DNA of 36,298 nt from Thermoleophilia bacterium. Lineage in GTDB: Bacteria > Actinomycetota > Thermoleophilia > Gaiellales > SKUG01. Positions 17,454 through 25,541 of the stretch are shown here, piece after piece. The notes under the pieces were generated by a model. The model had not been told where the DNA came from, ran no database searches, and saw only the letters and a program-made list of their open reading frames with translations. A program made the position numbers and the translations under genes. Numbering within the stretch: position 1 is the first letter of the stretch; each line of letters begins with the position of its first letter. The stretch is taken from positions 1 to 36,298 of the forward strand of contig JAOPYV010000044.1 of the NCBI GenBank assembly GCA_025964435.1, read 5' to 3'.

Positions 17454-17466
17454 CGCCAGTCGTCAG
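17450..17466. terminator. Short hairpin between convergent genes
   Basis: CTGACG and CGTCAG form a 6-bp stem around CCAGT and contain the stop codons of both the 16959 gene and murJ. It is short and lacks T-tracts, so a terminator role is tentative. Confidence 0.3.
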
Positions 17467-19091
17467 CGTCCGCGGCGCAGGATCGCGCGCAGCTGGGGCG
17501 CATTCACCATGCGGAACTTGAGCGCGAGGGCGCTGTAGATGCCCCACGTGACGATCACCGCGAGGCCCATGCCGAGCAGCTGGGCGAGGAAGCCGTCGCC
17601 GAGCAGCTGCTCGATGCCGCTCCAGGTCAGGTAACCGAGGCCCACCGAGAGCGAGCCGACGAGCAGCGCCAGACCGGTGATCGACGCGACCGGGCGCATC
17701 GACATGCCGCCGATCCGGCGTCGCAGGATGTACCACATGGCGAAGAACGTGACGGTGTTGGCGATGGCCATCGAGACGGTGATGCCGAAGACGCCGTACT
17801 CCGTGTGGAGCAGGCCGGCGACGATCACGTGCAGCAGGAAGTTGGTGAAGAAGCCGATCGCGGCTGGCGTCCACGGCGACTTCAGGCTGAAGAAGGCGCG
17901 CATCAGCAGCTGGATCGCGCCGTTGCCGATGAGGCCCCACGAGAAGCCGCGCAGCGCGGAGGCGATCAGCTCGGTGTCGCCACCGTCGGTCGCGCCGTAC
18001 TGGAAGAGCAGGCGCACGATCGGCTCGGCCAGGACGATCATGAAGAGCGATGCCGGCATGAGCAGCACGACGATCTGGCGCACGCTGGCCACGGTCGCGT
18101 CGCGGAAGCCGTCATGGTCGCCGCGCGCCGAGTAGCGAGCGAAGAGCGGGAAGAAGACCGTCGCGACGGCGAGCGAGAAGATGCCCTGTGGCAGCTGGAA
18201 GAGGCTGAAGGCGCGGTAGATGACGGCGGGGCCGGCACCGGCATCGCCATCGAGCATCGAGCCGGGGATCCGGCTCGACCAGTAGGTGTTGACGATGTTG
18301 TTGATGCTGATCACCGCGAGGCTGAGCATCACCGGCAGCATCGCGACGAGGACCGCCTTCACGGCGGGATCGCGGAACGACGTGCCGAGCTTGAGGCGAT
18401 GTCCGTGTCCGCGCAGCCACGGCACGGGCAGCAGCGCCTGGACGACCGTGGCGATGACGATCGAGATCGCGTAGACGAAGATCTCCTCGTCCTTCGGCAC
18501 GAGGAAGACCACGACGGCGGTGAAGGCGACGGAGACGACGTTGAAGGCGAGCTGCGCGATGGCCGGCGGCCCGAACTTCCCGTACGAGTTGAGGATGCCG
18601 ATGATGACGCCGCCGATGCTCATGAGCATGACGATGGGCACCAGGATGCGGAACAGCTCGACGGCGAGCGTCATCTCGTCGAAGTGGTCATAGACGACGA
18701 GGTCGACGAAGAACTCGCCGAAGTACATCGCGATGAGGGTCGCCGGCACGAGCATCAGGAGCAGGACGCTCACGATGGTGCTCGCCACGCGCCACGCGCG
18801 CTCCTCCTCATCCTCCTCGCGCAGGCCCGTGAAGACGGGAACGAGCGAGCCGACGAGCGCCTGGTCGGCGACGAAGGTGCGGATGACGTTGGGGATCTGG
18901 AATGCGACGGTGAATGCCGAGAAGGCGGCGCCCGCGCCGAACAGCGCGGAGGACATCGTCTCGCGTGCTAGCCCGACCAGCTTCGTCAGCAGCGTGGCGA
19001 CCATGACCACGACCGTGGACGTGCGGGCACCCCGGATGGGAGCCGTGCCGGGAGTCGATGGTGCATCTGGAGCGGGGGAGGAGGTGCTCAC
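17463..19091 (-). CDS. murJ: Lipid II flippase MurJ
   Basis: This 542-residue polytopic membrane protein of the MOP superfamily moves lipid II across the inner membrane. It has about 14 hydrophobic segments. Family landmarks include TLLTKLVGLARETMSSALFGAG, IPNVIRTFVADQALVGSLVPVF, QLPQGIFSLAVATVFFPLFARYSA and LLFQYGATD. The frame stays open upstream through the tRNA gene, so the GTG at 19091 (VSTSSPAPD) is taken as the start. TAGGAT (19100-19105, minus) lies 8 nt before it and also reads as an AGGA Shine-Dalgarno. The first 25 residues are a disordered cytoplasmic tail. The tRNA-Met gene lies 42 nt upstream on the same strand. Confidence 0.95.
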   Translation of the reverse strand: MSTSSPAPDAPSTPGTAPIRGARTSTVVVMVATLLTKLVGLARETMSSALFGAGAAFSAFTVAFQIPNVIRTFVADQALVGSLVPVFTGLREEDEEERAWRVASTIVSVLLLMLVPATLIAMYFGEFFVDLVVYDHFDEMTLAVELFRILVPIVMLMSIGGVIIGILNSYGKFGPPAIAQLAFNVVSVAFTAVVVFLVPKDEEIFVYAISIVIATVVQALLPVPWLRGHGHRLKLGTSFRDPAVKAVLVAMLPVMLSLAVISINNIVNTYWSSRIPGSMLDGDAGAGPAVIYRAFSLFQLPQGIFSLAVATVFFPLFARYSARGDHDGFRDATVASVRQIVVLLMPASLFMIVLAEPIVRLLFQYGATDGGDTELIASALRGFSWGLIGNGAIQLLMRAFFSLKSPWTPAAIGFFTNFLLHVIVAGLLHTEYGVFGITVSMAIANTVTFFAMWYILRRRIGGMSMRPVASITGLALLVGSLSVGLGYLTWSGIEQLLGDGFLAQLLGMGLAVIVTWGIYSALALKFRMVNAPQLRAILRRGR

Positions 19092-19133
19092 GCCGCAAGA
19101 TCCTACCGGCTCGTGCGGGCCGCGTGCATGGAG

Positions 19134-19207
19134 TGGGGGCGCCGGGACTCGAACCCGGGACCGGCAGGTTATGAGCCCGCTGCTCTGACCAACTGAGCTA
19201 CACCCCC
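19134..19207 (-). tRNA. tRNA-Met (anticodon CAU), elongator type
   Basis: The 74-nt minus-strand sequence folds as a standard cloverleaf. The acceptor stem is GGGGGTG/CGCCCCC. The D-arm contains AGCTCAGTTGGTCAGAGC, the anticodon arm CGGGCTCATAACCCG, and the T-arm CCCGGGTTCGAGTCCCGG. The anticodon is CAU. The paired G1-C72 and the anticodon arm fit elongator Met rather than initiator; an Ile2 (lysidine) tRNA cannot be fully excluded. The discriminator is A, and CCA is not encoded. Confidence 0.95.
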
Positions 19208-19229
19208 GTAGCGGCGGCAAGTCTACCGG

Positions 19230-19269
19230 GTGGCCGCTCGTGACCATGGCGTGGCCGGGCAGCGGCCAC
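19230..19269. promoter_or_regulatory. Mutually exclusive hairpins upstream of the first zincin gene
   Basis: AGCGGCCAC (19261-19269) can pair with GTGGCCGCT (19230-19238; 9 bp) or with the nearer GTGGCCG (19251-19257; 7 bp, loop GGCAG). Two direct repeats competing for one complement resemble an attenuator-like switch, but chance pairing in GC-rich DNA is also possible. Confidence 0.25.
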
Positions 19270-19352
19270 TCGGTGCCGGTCGTGCTGCGGGGGAGGGGCG
19301 CGGGCCCGAGGGACAGGTGTCACGACGACACTGCAGCCCATGGACGGGCACC

Positions 19353-20276
19353 ATGCAACTTCCCACCTCCCCGACGACGACATCCCCGAGCAACATCGTG
19401 CAGGCGCAGCCGCGCTTCCGCATCGACGGGACCGGGCCGGTCTCCCAGCGCTCGATCACGCCCGTCACGACGAGCGCGACGGCGCTGATGGCCCAGGGCT
19501 CGGCGGCGACCGATGCCGTGCGCGGCGTGCTCCGACTGGTCGAGGATGCCGCCGGCGGCGCTGCGGCTTCGGCCCGCGTCGACGTCAACGGCGTCGCGCT
19601 GGCGTTCACGCCGCACGGACACGCCACCAACGTCTTCGCGGCGCACGCGGACGAGGATCCGGCATTCGGCGCCGAGTACCGGGCCGCCACGCCCGCCGGC
19701 CAGCGACAGCTGGCGCAGGAGCTCCATGCCGAGGCGATGCGCACGGCCAGCGGGGGCGAGGCGATGGTGACGAGCGGCTGGGTGAACCTCGCAGCGACCG
19801 CCAGCCGTGGACTGCTGGGAGCCGCGAGCGGCGCAGCCAGCTCCGACGAGGCGGCGCTCGCGATTCGCATCGCGCGTCACGAGGCGCAGCACCTCGCCGA
19901 CGATTCGAAGCCGAGCCTCGACGAGGATGGGACGCGCGGGCTGCGTGAGGCGCTCGCCGAGGCACACTCCACGCGCCTGCCGCAGCTCCAGCGAGCACGC
20001 GCCCTGCTCGGCCTCGACCAGGTCGTCTCCGATGCCTCGCTGCATGGCGCGATCGCCAACCGACCGTACCGCGAGTACGAGGCAGACCTCGCCTCGCTGC
20101 TGCAGCGCGCGGGTATCGACCCGGTCGGGCCGGTCTCGGGGGCCCTGCTCGCCAAGCCGTCGAACGAGGTTGCGGACACGCTGGCGAACGGCATCGCACG
20201 GCACAGCGGGGCGAGCGTGGAGCAGGCGCGCGCCCAGATCGCGGCCGCCTTCGCGGACAGCGCACACGGCCACTGA
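19353..20276 (+). CDS. HExxH zincin-like protein 1 (unknown family)
   Basis: This is a 307-residue protein with no signal peptide and a Thr/Ser/Pro/Gln-rich, probably disordered N-terminus (1-45). The middle region (65-150) is mixed. The motif IRIARHEAQHLADD holds HEAQH at 176-180, with Glu199 and Glu203 (REALAEAHS) as candidate third zinc ligands. This pattern suggests a zinc metallopeptidase fold, but I cannot name a family. The ATG at 19353 is preferred, with a weak GGACGGG ahead; the frame is open further upstream to 19230 without a better start. Two more HExxH proteins with similar architecture lie at 21377 and 24708. pdxS follows after 75 nt. Confidence 0.7.
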   Translation: MQLPTSPTTTSPSNIVQAQPRFRIDGTGPVSQRSITPVTTSATALMAQGSAATDAVRGVLRLVEDAAGGAAASARVDVNGVALAFTPHGHATNVFAAHADEDPAFGAEYRAATPAGQRQLAQELHAEAMRTASGGEAMVTSGWVNLAATASRGLLGAASGAASSDEAALAIRIARHEAQHLADDSKPSLDEDGTRGLREALAEAHSTRLPQLQRARALLGLDQVVSDASLHGAIANRPYREYEADLASLLQRAGIDPVGPVSGALLAKPSNEVADTLANGIARHSGASVEQARAQIAAAFADSAHGH

Positions 20277-20351
20277 TCGCGCCGCTCGCTAGGATCGAGG
20301 CGAACGCGGCCCTGCCGCACTTGATCCTTCCGTACGAAAGCGACTGACCCG

Positions 20352-21245
20352 ATGACCGACCCCGGAACCGCACGCATCAAGACCGGACTTGCCGAGATGT
20401 TCAAGGGCGGCGTGATCATGGACGTCGTCACTGCCGAGGAGGCAGTCATCGCGGAGGAGGCCGGCGCCTGCGCCGTCATGGCGCTCGAGCGCGTGCCGTC
20501 CGACATCCGCCGCGACGGCGGCGTGGCTCGTATGAGCGACCCGGAGATGATTCGCGGCATCCAGGAGGCGGTCTCGATTCCCGTCATGGCCAAGGTCCGC
20601 ATCGGCCACTTTGTCGAGGCACAGGTGCTCGAGGCGCTCGAGGTCGACTTCATCGACGAGAGCGAGGTGCTGACGCCTGCCGACGAGGTCAACCACGTCG
20701 ACAAGTTCGCCTTCACCGTGCCGTTCGTGTGTGGCGCGACCAACCTGGGCGAGGCGCTGCGCCGCATCGCCGAGGGCGCGGCCATGATCCGCACCAAGGG
20801 CGAGGCCGGCACCGGCAACGTCGTCGAGGCAGTGCGCCACCTGCGCAGCCTGATCAACGAGATCCGGGCCCTGCAGGGCATCGGCCGCGACGAGATCTAC
20901 GCCGCGGCGAAGGAGCTGCGCGCGCCGGTCGAGCTCGTCCAGCAGATCGCCGACACCGGCAAGCTGCCGGTCCCGATGTTCACCGCCGGCGGTATCGCGA
21001 CGCCCGCTGACGCGGCGCTGATGATGCAGCTCGGTGCCGAGGGCGTCTTCGTCGGCAGCGGCATCTTCAAGAGCGATGATCCGGCGACGCGCGCTCGCGC
21101 CATCGTCGAGGCGACGACGCACTTCAACGACGCTGCGGTCATCGCACGCGTGTCGACCGGACTCGGCACCGCTATGCCCGGTATCGAGATGGCGACGCTG
21201 GCTGCCGGCGGCAGCGGCGGCACCTTCGCGAACCGCGGCTGGTAG
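20352..21245 (+). CDS. pdxS: Pyridoxal 5'-phosphate synthase lyase subunit PdxS
   Basis: This 297-residue TIM-barrel enzyme makes pyridoxal 5'-phosphate from ribose 5-phosphate, glyceraldehyde 3-phosphate and ammonia supplied by PdxT. It has the substrate-binding lysines Lys81 ([14 protein letters not shown]) and Lys149 ([11 protein letters not shown]), the GGVIMDVV start of the barrel with Asp24, and the C-terminal GTAMPGIEM region. Length and sequence are fully typical. The usual partner pdxT is not adjacent: a zincin-like gene and a methyltransferase gene lie between. A strong hairpin at 21270-21308 ends the transcript. No clear Shine-Dalgarno precedes the ATG. Confidence 0.97.
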   Translation: MTDPGTARIKTGLAEMFKGGVIMDVVTAEEAVIAEEAGACAVMALERVPSDIRRDGGVARMSDPEMIRGIQEAVSIPVMAKVRIGHFVEAQVLEALEVDFIDESEVLTPADEVNHVDKFAFTVPFVCGATNLGEALRRIAEGAAMIRTKGEAGTGNVVEAVRHLRSLINEIRALQGIGRDEIYAAAKELRAPVELVQQIADTGKLPVPMFTAGGIATPADAALMMQLGAEGVFVGSGIFKSDDPATRARAIVEATTHFNDAAVIARVSTGLGTAMPGIEMATLAAGGSGGTFANRGW

Positions 21246-21269
21246 CCAACCAGCTCCATTCGGGCCACC

Positions 21270-21308
21270 GACGGGCCGCTCTTCGTCATTGACGATGGGC
21301 GGCCCGTC
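21270..21308 (+). terminator. Strong two-tier hairpin after pdxS
   Basis: GACGGGCCGC (21270-21279) pairs perfectly with GCGGCCCGTC (21299-21308). Inside this, TCGTC and GACGA pair around ATT. The stem follows the pdxS stop by about 25 nt, consistent with termination before the zincin gene. No T-tract follows. Confidence 0.6.
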
Positions 21309-21376
21309 GTGGTGTCGTGGATCCGTGGCCCTACGCACGTTGCTTCGCGTGCGCCACGATCGAGGAGCCGAAGCCC

Positions 21377-22318
21377 ATGACATCCGCACTCACGGGCCTG
21401 CCGGTCCGACTGCCCGGCGGTTCGGTCGCGCCCGCCGCCACCGGTCAGCCCGACGCCTGCGCTGACGCGCCCGCTCCGCTCTTCGTCAATGGTCCGATGC
21501 CGGTTGGCGTCGCGCCGATCACGATCGCTCCGGTCTCGACGCCTGCCGCTGCTCCGACCGCGATGCCCGCACCGTCCGCCGGCATCGCTGCGAACCTCGG
21601 CGTCGCTGCGCTCGGCGCACCTGGCATGGTCGCCGCCCCGGTGTTCGCCCAGCCGCAGTCGGCCGCTCCCGTGCTGGCCGGCGGTGCCGCCGCTGCGCCG
21701 CTGCGCATGACGACCGTCGCACCGGGTGGCTCACAGGCCGATGCGGACCAGGTCGAGCGGACGCTCGGCGTGCTGCGCCAGTCCCCGAGCGGAGCGCAGC
21801 TCGTCGATCGCATGCTCGCGGTGGGGGCGAAGGTGACCGTGATCGGCGACGCCGAGTTCACCGCGCTCGGTCAGGCTGATGCGCACGCCTTCTTCGATCC
21901 GAACGACGACACGATCTACCTGCGTCGCTCGCAGCTGTCGGGTGGCGACCCGTCGTTCGCCGCAGTCGCCCTGGCACACGAGGGAACGCACCTGCTCGAC
22001 GACGTCGCGAAGCTCGATGCACCATTCTTCGATTCGGCGTCCCGCGCGGTCGCCGCTGCCGGCGGATTCTCGACGGCGCAGGGCATCGCCACGCAGGAGC
22101 AGACGCTGTTCGAGCTGACGATGATCCGCGAGGCACGGGCCTTCACCTTCGCGGGGCAGGTCGCCCGCGACCTCGGCACCCGGCTGCCTGCATCGGACCC
22201 GACGGCGATCGCGGCGGGGGGCGGCAACGATCCGGCCACCTATGGGCGTGTGTGGACGGCGCTGCTGCAGTCGAGCTACAACCCCGATCGGCGCGCGGCG
22301 AACGTCCGGAACTTCTAG
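21377..22318 (+). CDS. HExxH zincin-like protein 2 (unknown family)
   Basis: This 313-residue protein has an Ala/Pro/Val-rich, low-complexity N-terminal third (1-115) and no signal peptide. The C-terminal domain contains ADAHAFFDPNDDTIYLRRSQL and then VALAHEGTHLLDDV, with HEGTH at 201-205. Candidate third zinc ligands are Glu246 and Glu252 (LTMIREARAF). The His-Glu motif followed by Leu-x-Asp-Asp resembles zincin protein 1 (HLADD), suggesting distant relationship. GAGGAG lies 9 nt before the ATG, which fixes the start. The gene is inserted between pdxS and pdxT. The function is unknown; the architecture would suit a processed or exported effector, but that is inference only. Confidence 0.7.
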   Translation: MTSALTGLPVRLPGGSVAPAATGQPDACADAPAPLFVNGPMPVGVAPITIAPVSTPAAAPTAMPAPSAGIAANLGVAALGAPGMVAAPVFAQPQSAAPVLAGGAAAAPLRMTTVAPGGSQADADQVERTLGVLRQSPSGAQLVDRMLAVGAKVTVIGDAEFTALGQADAHAFFDPNDDTIYLRRSQLSGGDPSFAAVALAHEGTHLLDDVAKLDAPFFDSASRAVAAAGGFSTAQGIATQEQTLFELTMIREARAFTFAGQVARDLGTRLPASDPTAIAAGGGNDPATYGRVWTALLQSSYNPDRRAANVRNF

Positions 22319-22365
22319 CGACGATCGGGTGACCGGAGCGGGCGGTCGGTGGGTAGGGTGTCGTC

Positions 22366-23085
22366 GTGGCACGCATCGACGACATCGACCTGATCCGGCG
22401 CGACTACAGTGATCCGGACCGGCTCGAGGAACGCTTCAAGGCGTGGCGCGAGTATCACGACCCGGACCTGCTCGGCCTGATCGAGCACGCGGTCGCCGAG
22501 GGCCCCCACGAGGAGATCCTCGAGGTCGGCTGCGGCGATGGACGCTTCAGCGAGCAGATGCGCGACGAGCTGTCGGCGCGCGTCGTCGCCTTCGACTTCT
22601 CGCCCGGCATGGCGGCACGAGCGGCCCTGCGCGGGCTCGACGTCCAGGTCGGCGACATCCAGGTGATGCCGTGGCCCGACGCCCAGTTCGACGTGGTCGT
22701 GGCGAACTGGATGCTGTACCACGTGCCCGACCTGGATCGCGGGCTGACCGAGATCGTCCGCGTGCTCGAGCCGGGCGGCCGGCTGGTCGCCAGCACGATG
22801 GGACACGGGCACATGCGCGAGCTGTGGGACCGCGTCTCCGATGGCGATTCCGCGCCCGAGCTCGACTTCTCGAGCGAGAACGGCGAGCAGGTGCTGCAGC
22901 GCCACTTCCCGCACGTCGACGTGCGACCGATGTTCGGACACGCCACCTTCCCCGACCACGCCGCCGCCGTCGCGCACATCAAGACGACGTTGACGCGGGC
23001 GCACCTGGCCGATCGCCTGCCGCACTTCGAGGGGCCACTGCGCGTGACGACCACCAACACCATGTTCGTCGCCACGCGCGACTGA
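22366..23085 (+). CDS. Class I SAM-dependent methyltransferase
   Basis: This 239-residue protein of the Methyltransf_11/25 type has motif I ILEVGCGDGR (51-60), then VVAFDFSPGM, the acidic motif VQVGDIQVMPWPDAQFDVVVANWMLYHVPD, and VLEPGGRLV. These define the Rossmann-like fold that binds S-adenosylmethionine. The substrate cannot be deduced; the sequence is close in style to generic small-molecule methyltransferases. The start is a GTG at 22366, with TAGGGT (22354-22359) ending 6 nt before it, so the message is probably leaderless. The stop lies 18 nt before pdxT, whose own -10-like box sits in that gap. Confidence 0.9.
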   Translation: MARIDDIDLIRRDYSDPDRLEERFKAWREYHDPDLLGLIEHAVAEGPHEEILEVGCGDGRFSEQMRDELSARVVAFDFSPGMAARAALRGLDVQVGDIQVMPWPDAQFDVVVANWMLYHVPDLDRGLTEIVRVLEPGGRLVASTMGHGHMRELWDRVSDGDSAPELDFSSENGEQVLQRHFPHVDVRPMFGHATFPDHAAAVAHIKTTLTRAHLADRLPHFEGPLRVTTTNTMFVATRD

Positions 23086-23091
23086 CGGCGA

Positions 23092-23097
23092 TACGAT
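23092..23097 (+). promoter_or_regulatory. -10 box for a leaderless pdxT transcript
   Basis: TACGAT ends 6 nt before the GTG start of pdxT. The identical hexamer occurs at the same distance from the GTG of queA (33685-33690). No Shine-Dalgarno is present. Confidence 0.5.
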
Positions 23098-23103
23098 GGC
23101 GGC

Positions 23104-23754
23104 GTGAACGATTCCCACGACATCCATGTCGGCGTGCTGGCGATGCAGGGCGCCTTCGCGCGTCACGTCGCGGTGCTGCAGGAGCGCGGCGTGCGTGCCT
23201 CCGAGGTCCGTACGCCGGCCGAGCTGGCGGCCGTCGATGCGCTGGTCATTCCCGGTGGCGAGAGCACGGCGATCCGCAAGGCGCTGGATCGCGGCGAGCT
23301 GCTCGAGCCGCTTCGCGAGCGACTGGCGTCGGGCATGCCGGCCTTCGGCACCTGCGCGGGGCTGATCGTCCTGGCGCACGCGGCCGAGGATGGCGCACCC
23401 GAGACATACGGTGCGCTTGACGTCGATGTGGCACGCAATGGGTTCGGACGACAGGTGCACTCCTTCGAGGGGTCGGTCGACATGTCCGGCGGCGATCTCG
23501 GCGACCTCGATGGCGGACGGCTGTCAGGCGTGTTCATCCGCGCGCCGCGCATCACGCGGCTCGGCGACGACGTGACGGTGCTCGGCCGGCTGGCTGGAGG
23601 CGAGCACGACGGCGAGCCCGTGGTCGTGCGCCAGGGCAACCTGCTCGGTGCGACCTTCCATCCCGAGCTCACCGATGACCCAGCGCTCCATGCGCGGTTT
23701 GTCGAGCTCGTCCGCGCGGCCCTCGCCGCGCCGGCGACGACGTCGGCGCCCTGA
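23104..23754 (+). CDS. pdxT: Pyridoxal 5'-phosphate synthase glutaminase subunit PdxT
   Basis: This 216-residue class I glutamine amidotransferase supplies ammonia to PdxS. It has the N-terminal VGVLAMQGAFARHV, the oxyanion motif IPGGEST (49-55), the catalytic Cys84 in FGTCAGLI, and His186 and Glu188 in FHPEL. The GTG at 23104 is chosen because the family start lies just inside it and TACGAT ends 6 nt upstream. pdxT stands about 1.9 kb from pdxS, separated by the zincin 2 and methyltransferase genes. In most genomes the two genes are adjacent. A long hairpin follows at 23801-23843. Confidence 0.96.
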   Translation: MNDSHDIHVGVLAMQGAFARHVAVLQERGVRASEVRTPAELAAVDALVIPGGESTAIRKALDRGELLEPLRERLASGMPAFGTCAGLIVLAHAAEDGAPETYGALDVDVARNGFGRQVHSFEGSVDMSGGDLGDLDGGRLSGVFIRAPRITRLGDDVTVLGRLAGGEHDGEPVVVRQGNLLGATFHPELTDDPALHARFVELVRAALAAPATTSAP

Positions 23755-23800
23755 CAGCACGTCCGAGGTTCGGCGGTGCCGTGGCCTGGTCCGCACCGAG

Positions 23801-23843
23801 GTGTGGCGGCTCAGTTGCTCCATGCGCGACTCAGCCGCCACAC
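23801..23843 (+). terminator. Long hairpin between pdxT and yebC
   Basis: GTGTGGCGGCT (23801-23811) pairs perfectly with AGCCGCCACAC (23833-23843). After one C-C mismatch, AGTTGC pairs with GCGACT (one G-U pair) around a 7-nt loop. This 17-pair stem is the strongest in the region and most likely terminates pdxT. A regulatory role for yebC, whose promoter follows at 23876, is possible. Confidence 0.6.
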
Positions 23844-23875
23844 TCTCCGCGCTGTCCGAGCTGGGCGTCCGGAGG

Positions 23876-23903
23876 TTGCCGTCGGCGGATCGTCGGGTAT
23901 CCT
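23876..23903 (+). promoter_or_regulatory. Putative sigma70 promoter of yebC
   Basis: TTGCCG (23876-23881) and TATCCT (23898-23903) are separated by 16 nt. The start codon lies about 48 nt downstream behind a GGGAGGA Shine-Dalgarno, so yebC has an ordinary leader, unlike many neighbours. Confidence 0.55.
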
Positions 23904-23951
23904 CAGGCGCGACGACGCGACGAAGCTCGAACCACCGGGAGGACGCCACGC

Positions 23952-24704
23952 ATGGCCGGCCACAGTAAATGGGCGAACATCAAGCACCGCAAGGGGCGCC
24001 AGGATGCCAAGCGCGGCATCCTCTTCTCCAAGCTCTCGCGCGCCATCACGGTCGCAGCCAAGCAGGGTGGACCTGACCCCGATTCCAACGCGACGCTGAC
24101 GCAGGCCATCCAGGCCGCGAAGGACGTCTCGATGCCGAAGGACAACATCGAGCGCGCCGTGGCGAAGGGCGCCGGCAGCGCCGAGGGCGAGAACTTCGAG
24201 AACATCGTCTACGAGGGCTACGGCCCCGACGGCGTGGCGCTCATGGTCGAGTGCCTGACCGACAATCGCAACCGCACCGCAGCCGAGGTGCGCCACGGCT
24301 TCACGCGCGCGGGCGGCTCGCTCGGCACCGACGGCAGCGTCGCATGGATGTTCAACCGCATCGGTGAGATCCAGCTGGCCGCGGGCGTGGACGAGGACGA
24401 GGCACTCCTCGCAGCCGCCGACGCCGGCGCCGACGACGTCTCCAGCGACGAGGACGGCCAGGTCATGGTGACCTGCGAGCCCGCCGTCCTGATCGCGGTC
24501 CGCAAGGCACTGGAGGAGGCCGGCTTCACCGTCGAGCGCTCCGAGAGCGTGCTGCGACCCAACAACACGGTGGAGCTCGACCAGGCGGGACTCGAGAAGG
24601 TCCTGCGCATGATCGACGCGCTCGAGGAGCTCGACGACGTGCAGAAGGTCAGCGCGAACTTCGAGGCCTCCGACGAGGTCATGGAAGCCGTCTACGGCGG
24701 TTGA
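23952..24704 (+). CDS. yebC: YebC/PmpR-family protein
   Basis: This 250-residue protein of the highly conserved YebC/TACO1 family begins MAGHSKWANIKHRKGRQDAKRG. It has the conserved MPKDNIERAVAKGAG, YEGYGPDGVALMVECLTDNRNRT and GGSLGTDGSVAWMFNRIG. Family members have been described both as transcriptional regulators and as translation factors that ease ribosome stalling. In actinobacteria and other bacteria the gene often sits upstream of ruvC, as here, although a zincin gene and a small unknown gene are interposed. GGGAGGA 9 nt upstream fixes the start. It converges with zincin protein 3, with only 3 nt between the stop codons. Confidence 0.95.
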   Translation: MAGHSKWANIKHRKGRQDAKRGILFSKLSRAITVAAKQGGPDPDSNATLTQAIQAAKDVSMPKDNIERAVAKGAGSAEGENFENIVYEGYGPDGVALMVECLTDNRNRTAAEVRHGFTRAGGSLGTDGSVAWMFNRIGEIQLAAGVDEDEALLAAADAGADDVSSDEDGQVMVTCEPAVLIAVRKALEEAGFTVERSESVLRPNNTVELDQAGLEKVLRMIDALEELDDVQKVSANFEASDEVMEAVYGG

Positions 24705-24707
24705 CGA

Positions 24708-25541
24708 TCAGCGCAGGTGACGTGCTGCCTGCGCGACGACTGACATGACCTCGCGGTTGCCCGACGCGCGTGCGGTGGATCGCATCGCATCGGCCACGTC
24801 ACCGAACGCAAGCGGCCGATCCGGCTGCTTCGCGAGGTCGCGCATCGTGCCGCGCAGGATCGTCCGCATGTCAGTCCAGCCGAGCGCTTCGGTGCCGTGG
24901 AAGGCATTCGTCACGGGTGCCCCACCGGCATGGGCGTCGAAGTCGAGGTCGAAGTTCGCCGCGGCGGCGCGTACGTCGCGGACCGTCATCGACAGTCGCT
25001 CAGGCGCGATCACGTCGCGGCCGAACTCATGCCCGACGGGACCGAGCTGCCACGCGCGCTTGTGGAGGGCGCCCGCGACGTCGGAGAGACCCTCGCGGAT
25101 CGCCCGGTCCTCGGATTCGATCCGGCTCAGGCGGCGCTCGGCGCGTTCCGAGCGCGGCGGACGTGCGTCCTGCCACGTCCACGGCCGCAGCTCGTTGGTC
25201 GCGTCATGCATCAGCTCGTGCGCGATCACGCCCCTGTCCATCGTGAGGGCATCGAGCGGTCCGGCGTAGAGCGTGTGCGATGCGGTATCCATCGCGGCAG
25301 CACTCATGCCGGGCAGGTCGGTCACGACTGTCAGGGGTCGCGTGGCGAAGTTCGGCAGCTGCTCGGCACCGAGCATCGAGTGCAGGTCGTGCGCCGCATC
25401 GGCGACGAGGTCGCGCATCTGCCAGAGGCGCGGTGCATGCGCGATGAAGTTGGGGGTGGGGGCGAGGTGGGACGTGACGCTGACCGGCCAGGCGCGCGGG
25501 CCCTGTATCGCTGCGGCCACCGATGTTCCCTCGATCGCCAT
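24708..25541 (-). CDS. HExxH zincin-like protein 3, thermolysin-like motif
   Basis: This is a 277-residue protein with no signal peptide. RGVIAHELMHDATNE holds HELMH at 108-112. IREGLSDVAGAL holds a Glu150-x-x-x-Asp154 pair, the arrangement of the M4 (thermolysin-like) HExxH plus ExxSD motif, though the spacing of 38 residues is longer than in thermolysin. No propeptide is visible, and the rest of the protein does not match M4 peptidases in my reading. The ATG at 25541 has AGGGGG at a suitable distance; an upstream in-frame ATG at 25592 is an alternative. It is divergent from the small helical protein at 25659 and 3 nt from yebC. The function is unknown. Confidence 0.7.
   Translation of the reverse strand: MAIEGTSVAAAIQGPRAWPVSVTSHLAPTPNFIAHAPRLWQMRDLVADAAHDLHSMLGAEQLPNFATRPLTVVTDLPGMSAAAMDTASHTLYAGPLDALTMDRGVIAHELMHDATNELRPWTWQDARPPRSERAERRLSRIESEDRAIREGLSDVAGALHKRAWQLGPVGHEFGRDVIAPERLSMTVRDVRAAAANFDLDFDAHAGGAPVTNAFHGTEALGWTDMRTILRGTMRDLAKQPDRPLAFGDVADAMRSTARASGNREVMSVVAQAARHLR

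Noticed and set aside
19092-19247. Upstream extension of murJ through the tRNA-Met gene
   Set aside because: The frame is open only because the tRNA happens to lack stops. The extra peptide encodes the tRNA complement, and the GTG at 19091 is a suitable start.
19340-19948. Alternative frame starting at ATG 19340, 7 nt after a GACACT box
   Set aside because: The translation is low-complexity and Arg-rich without a domain; the overlapping frame from 19353 has the HExxH motif and coherent composition.
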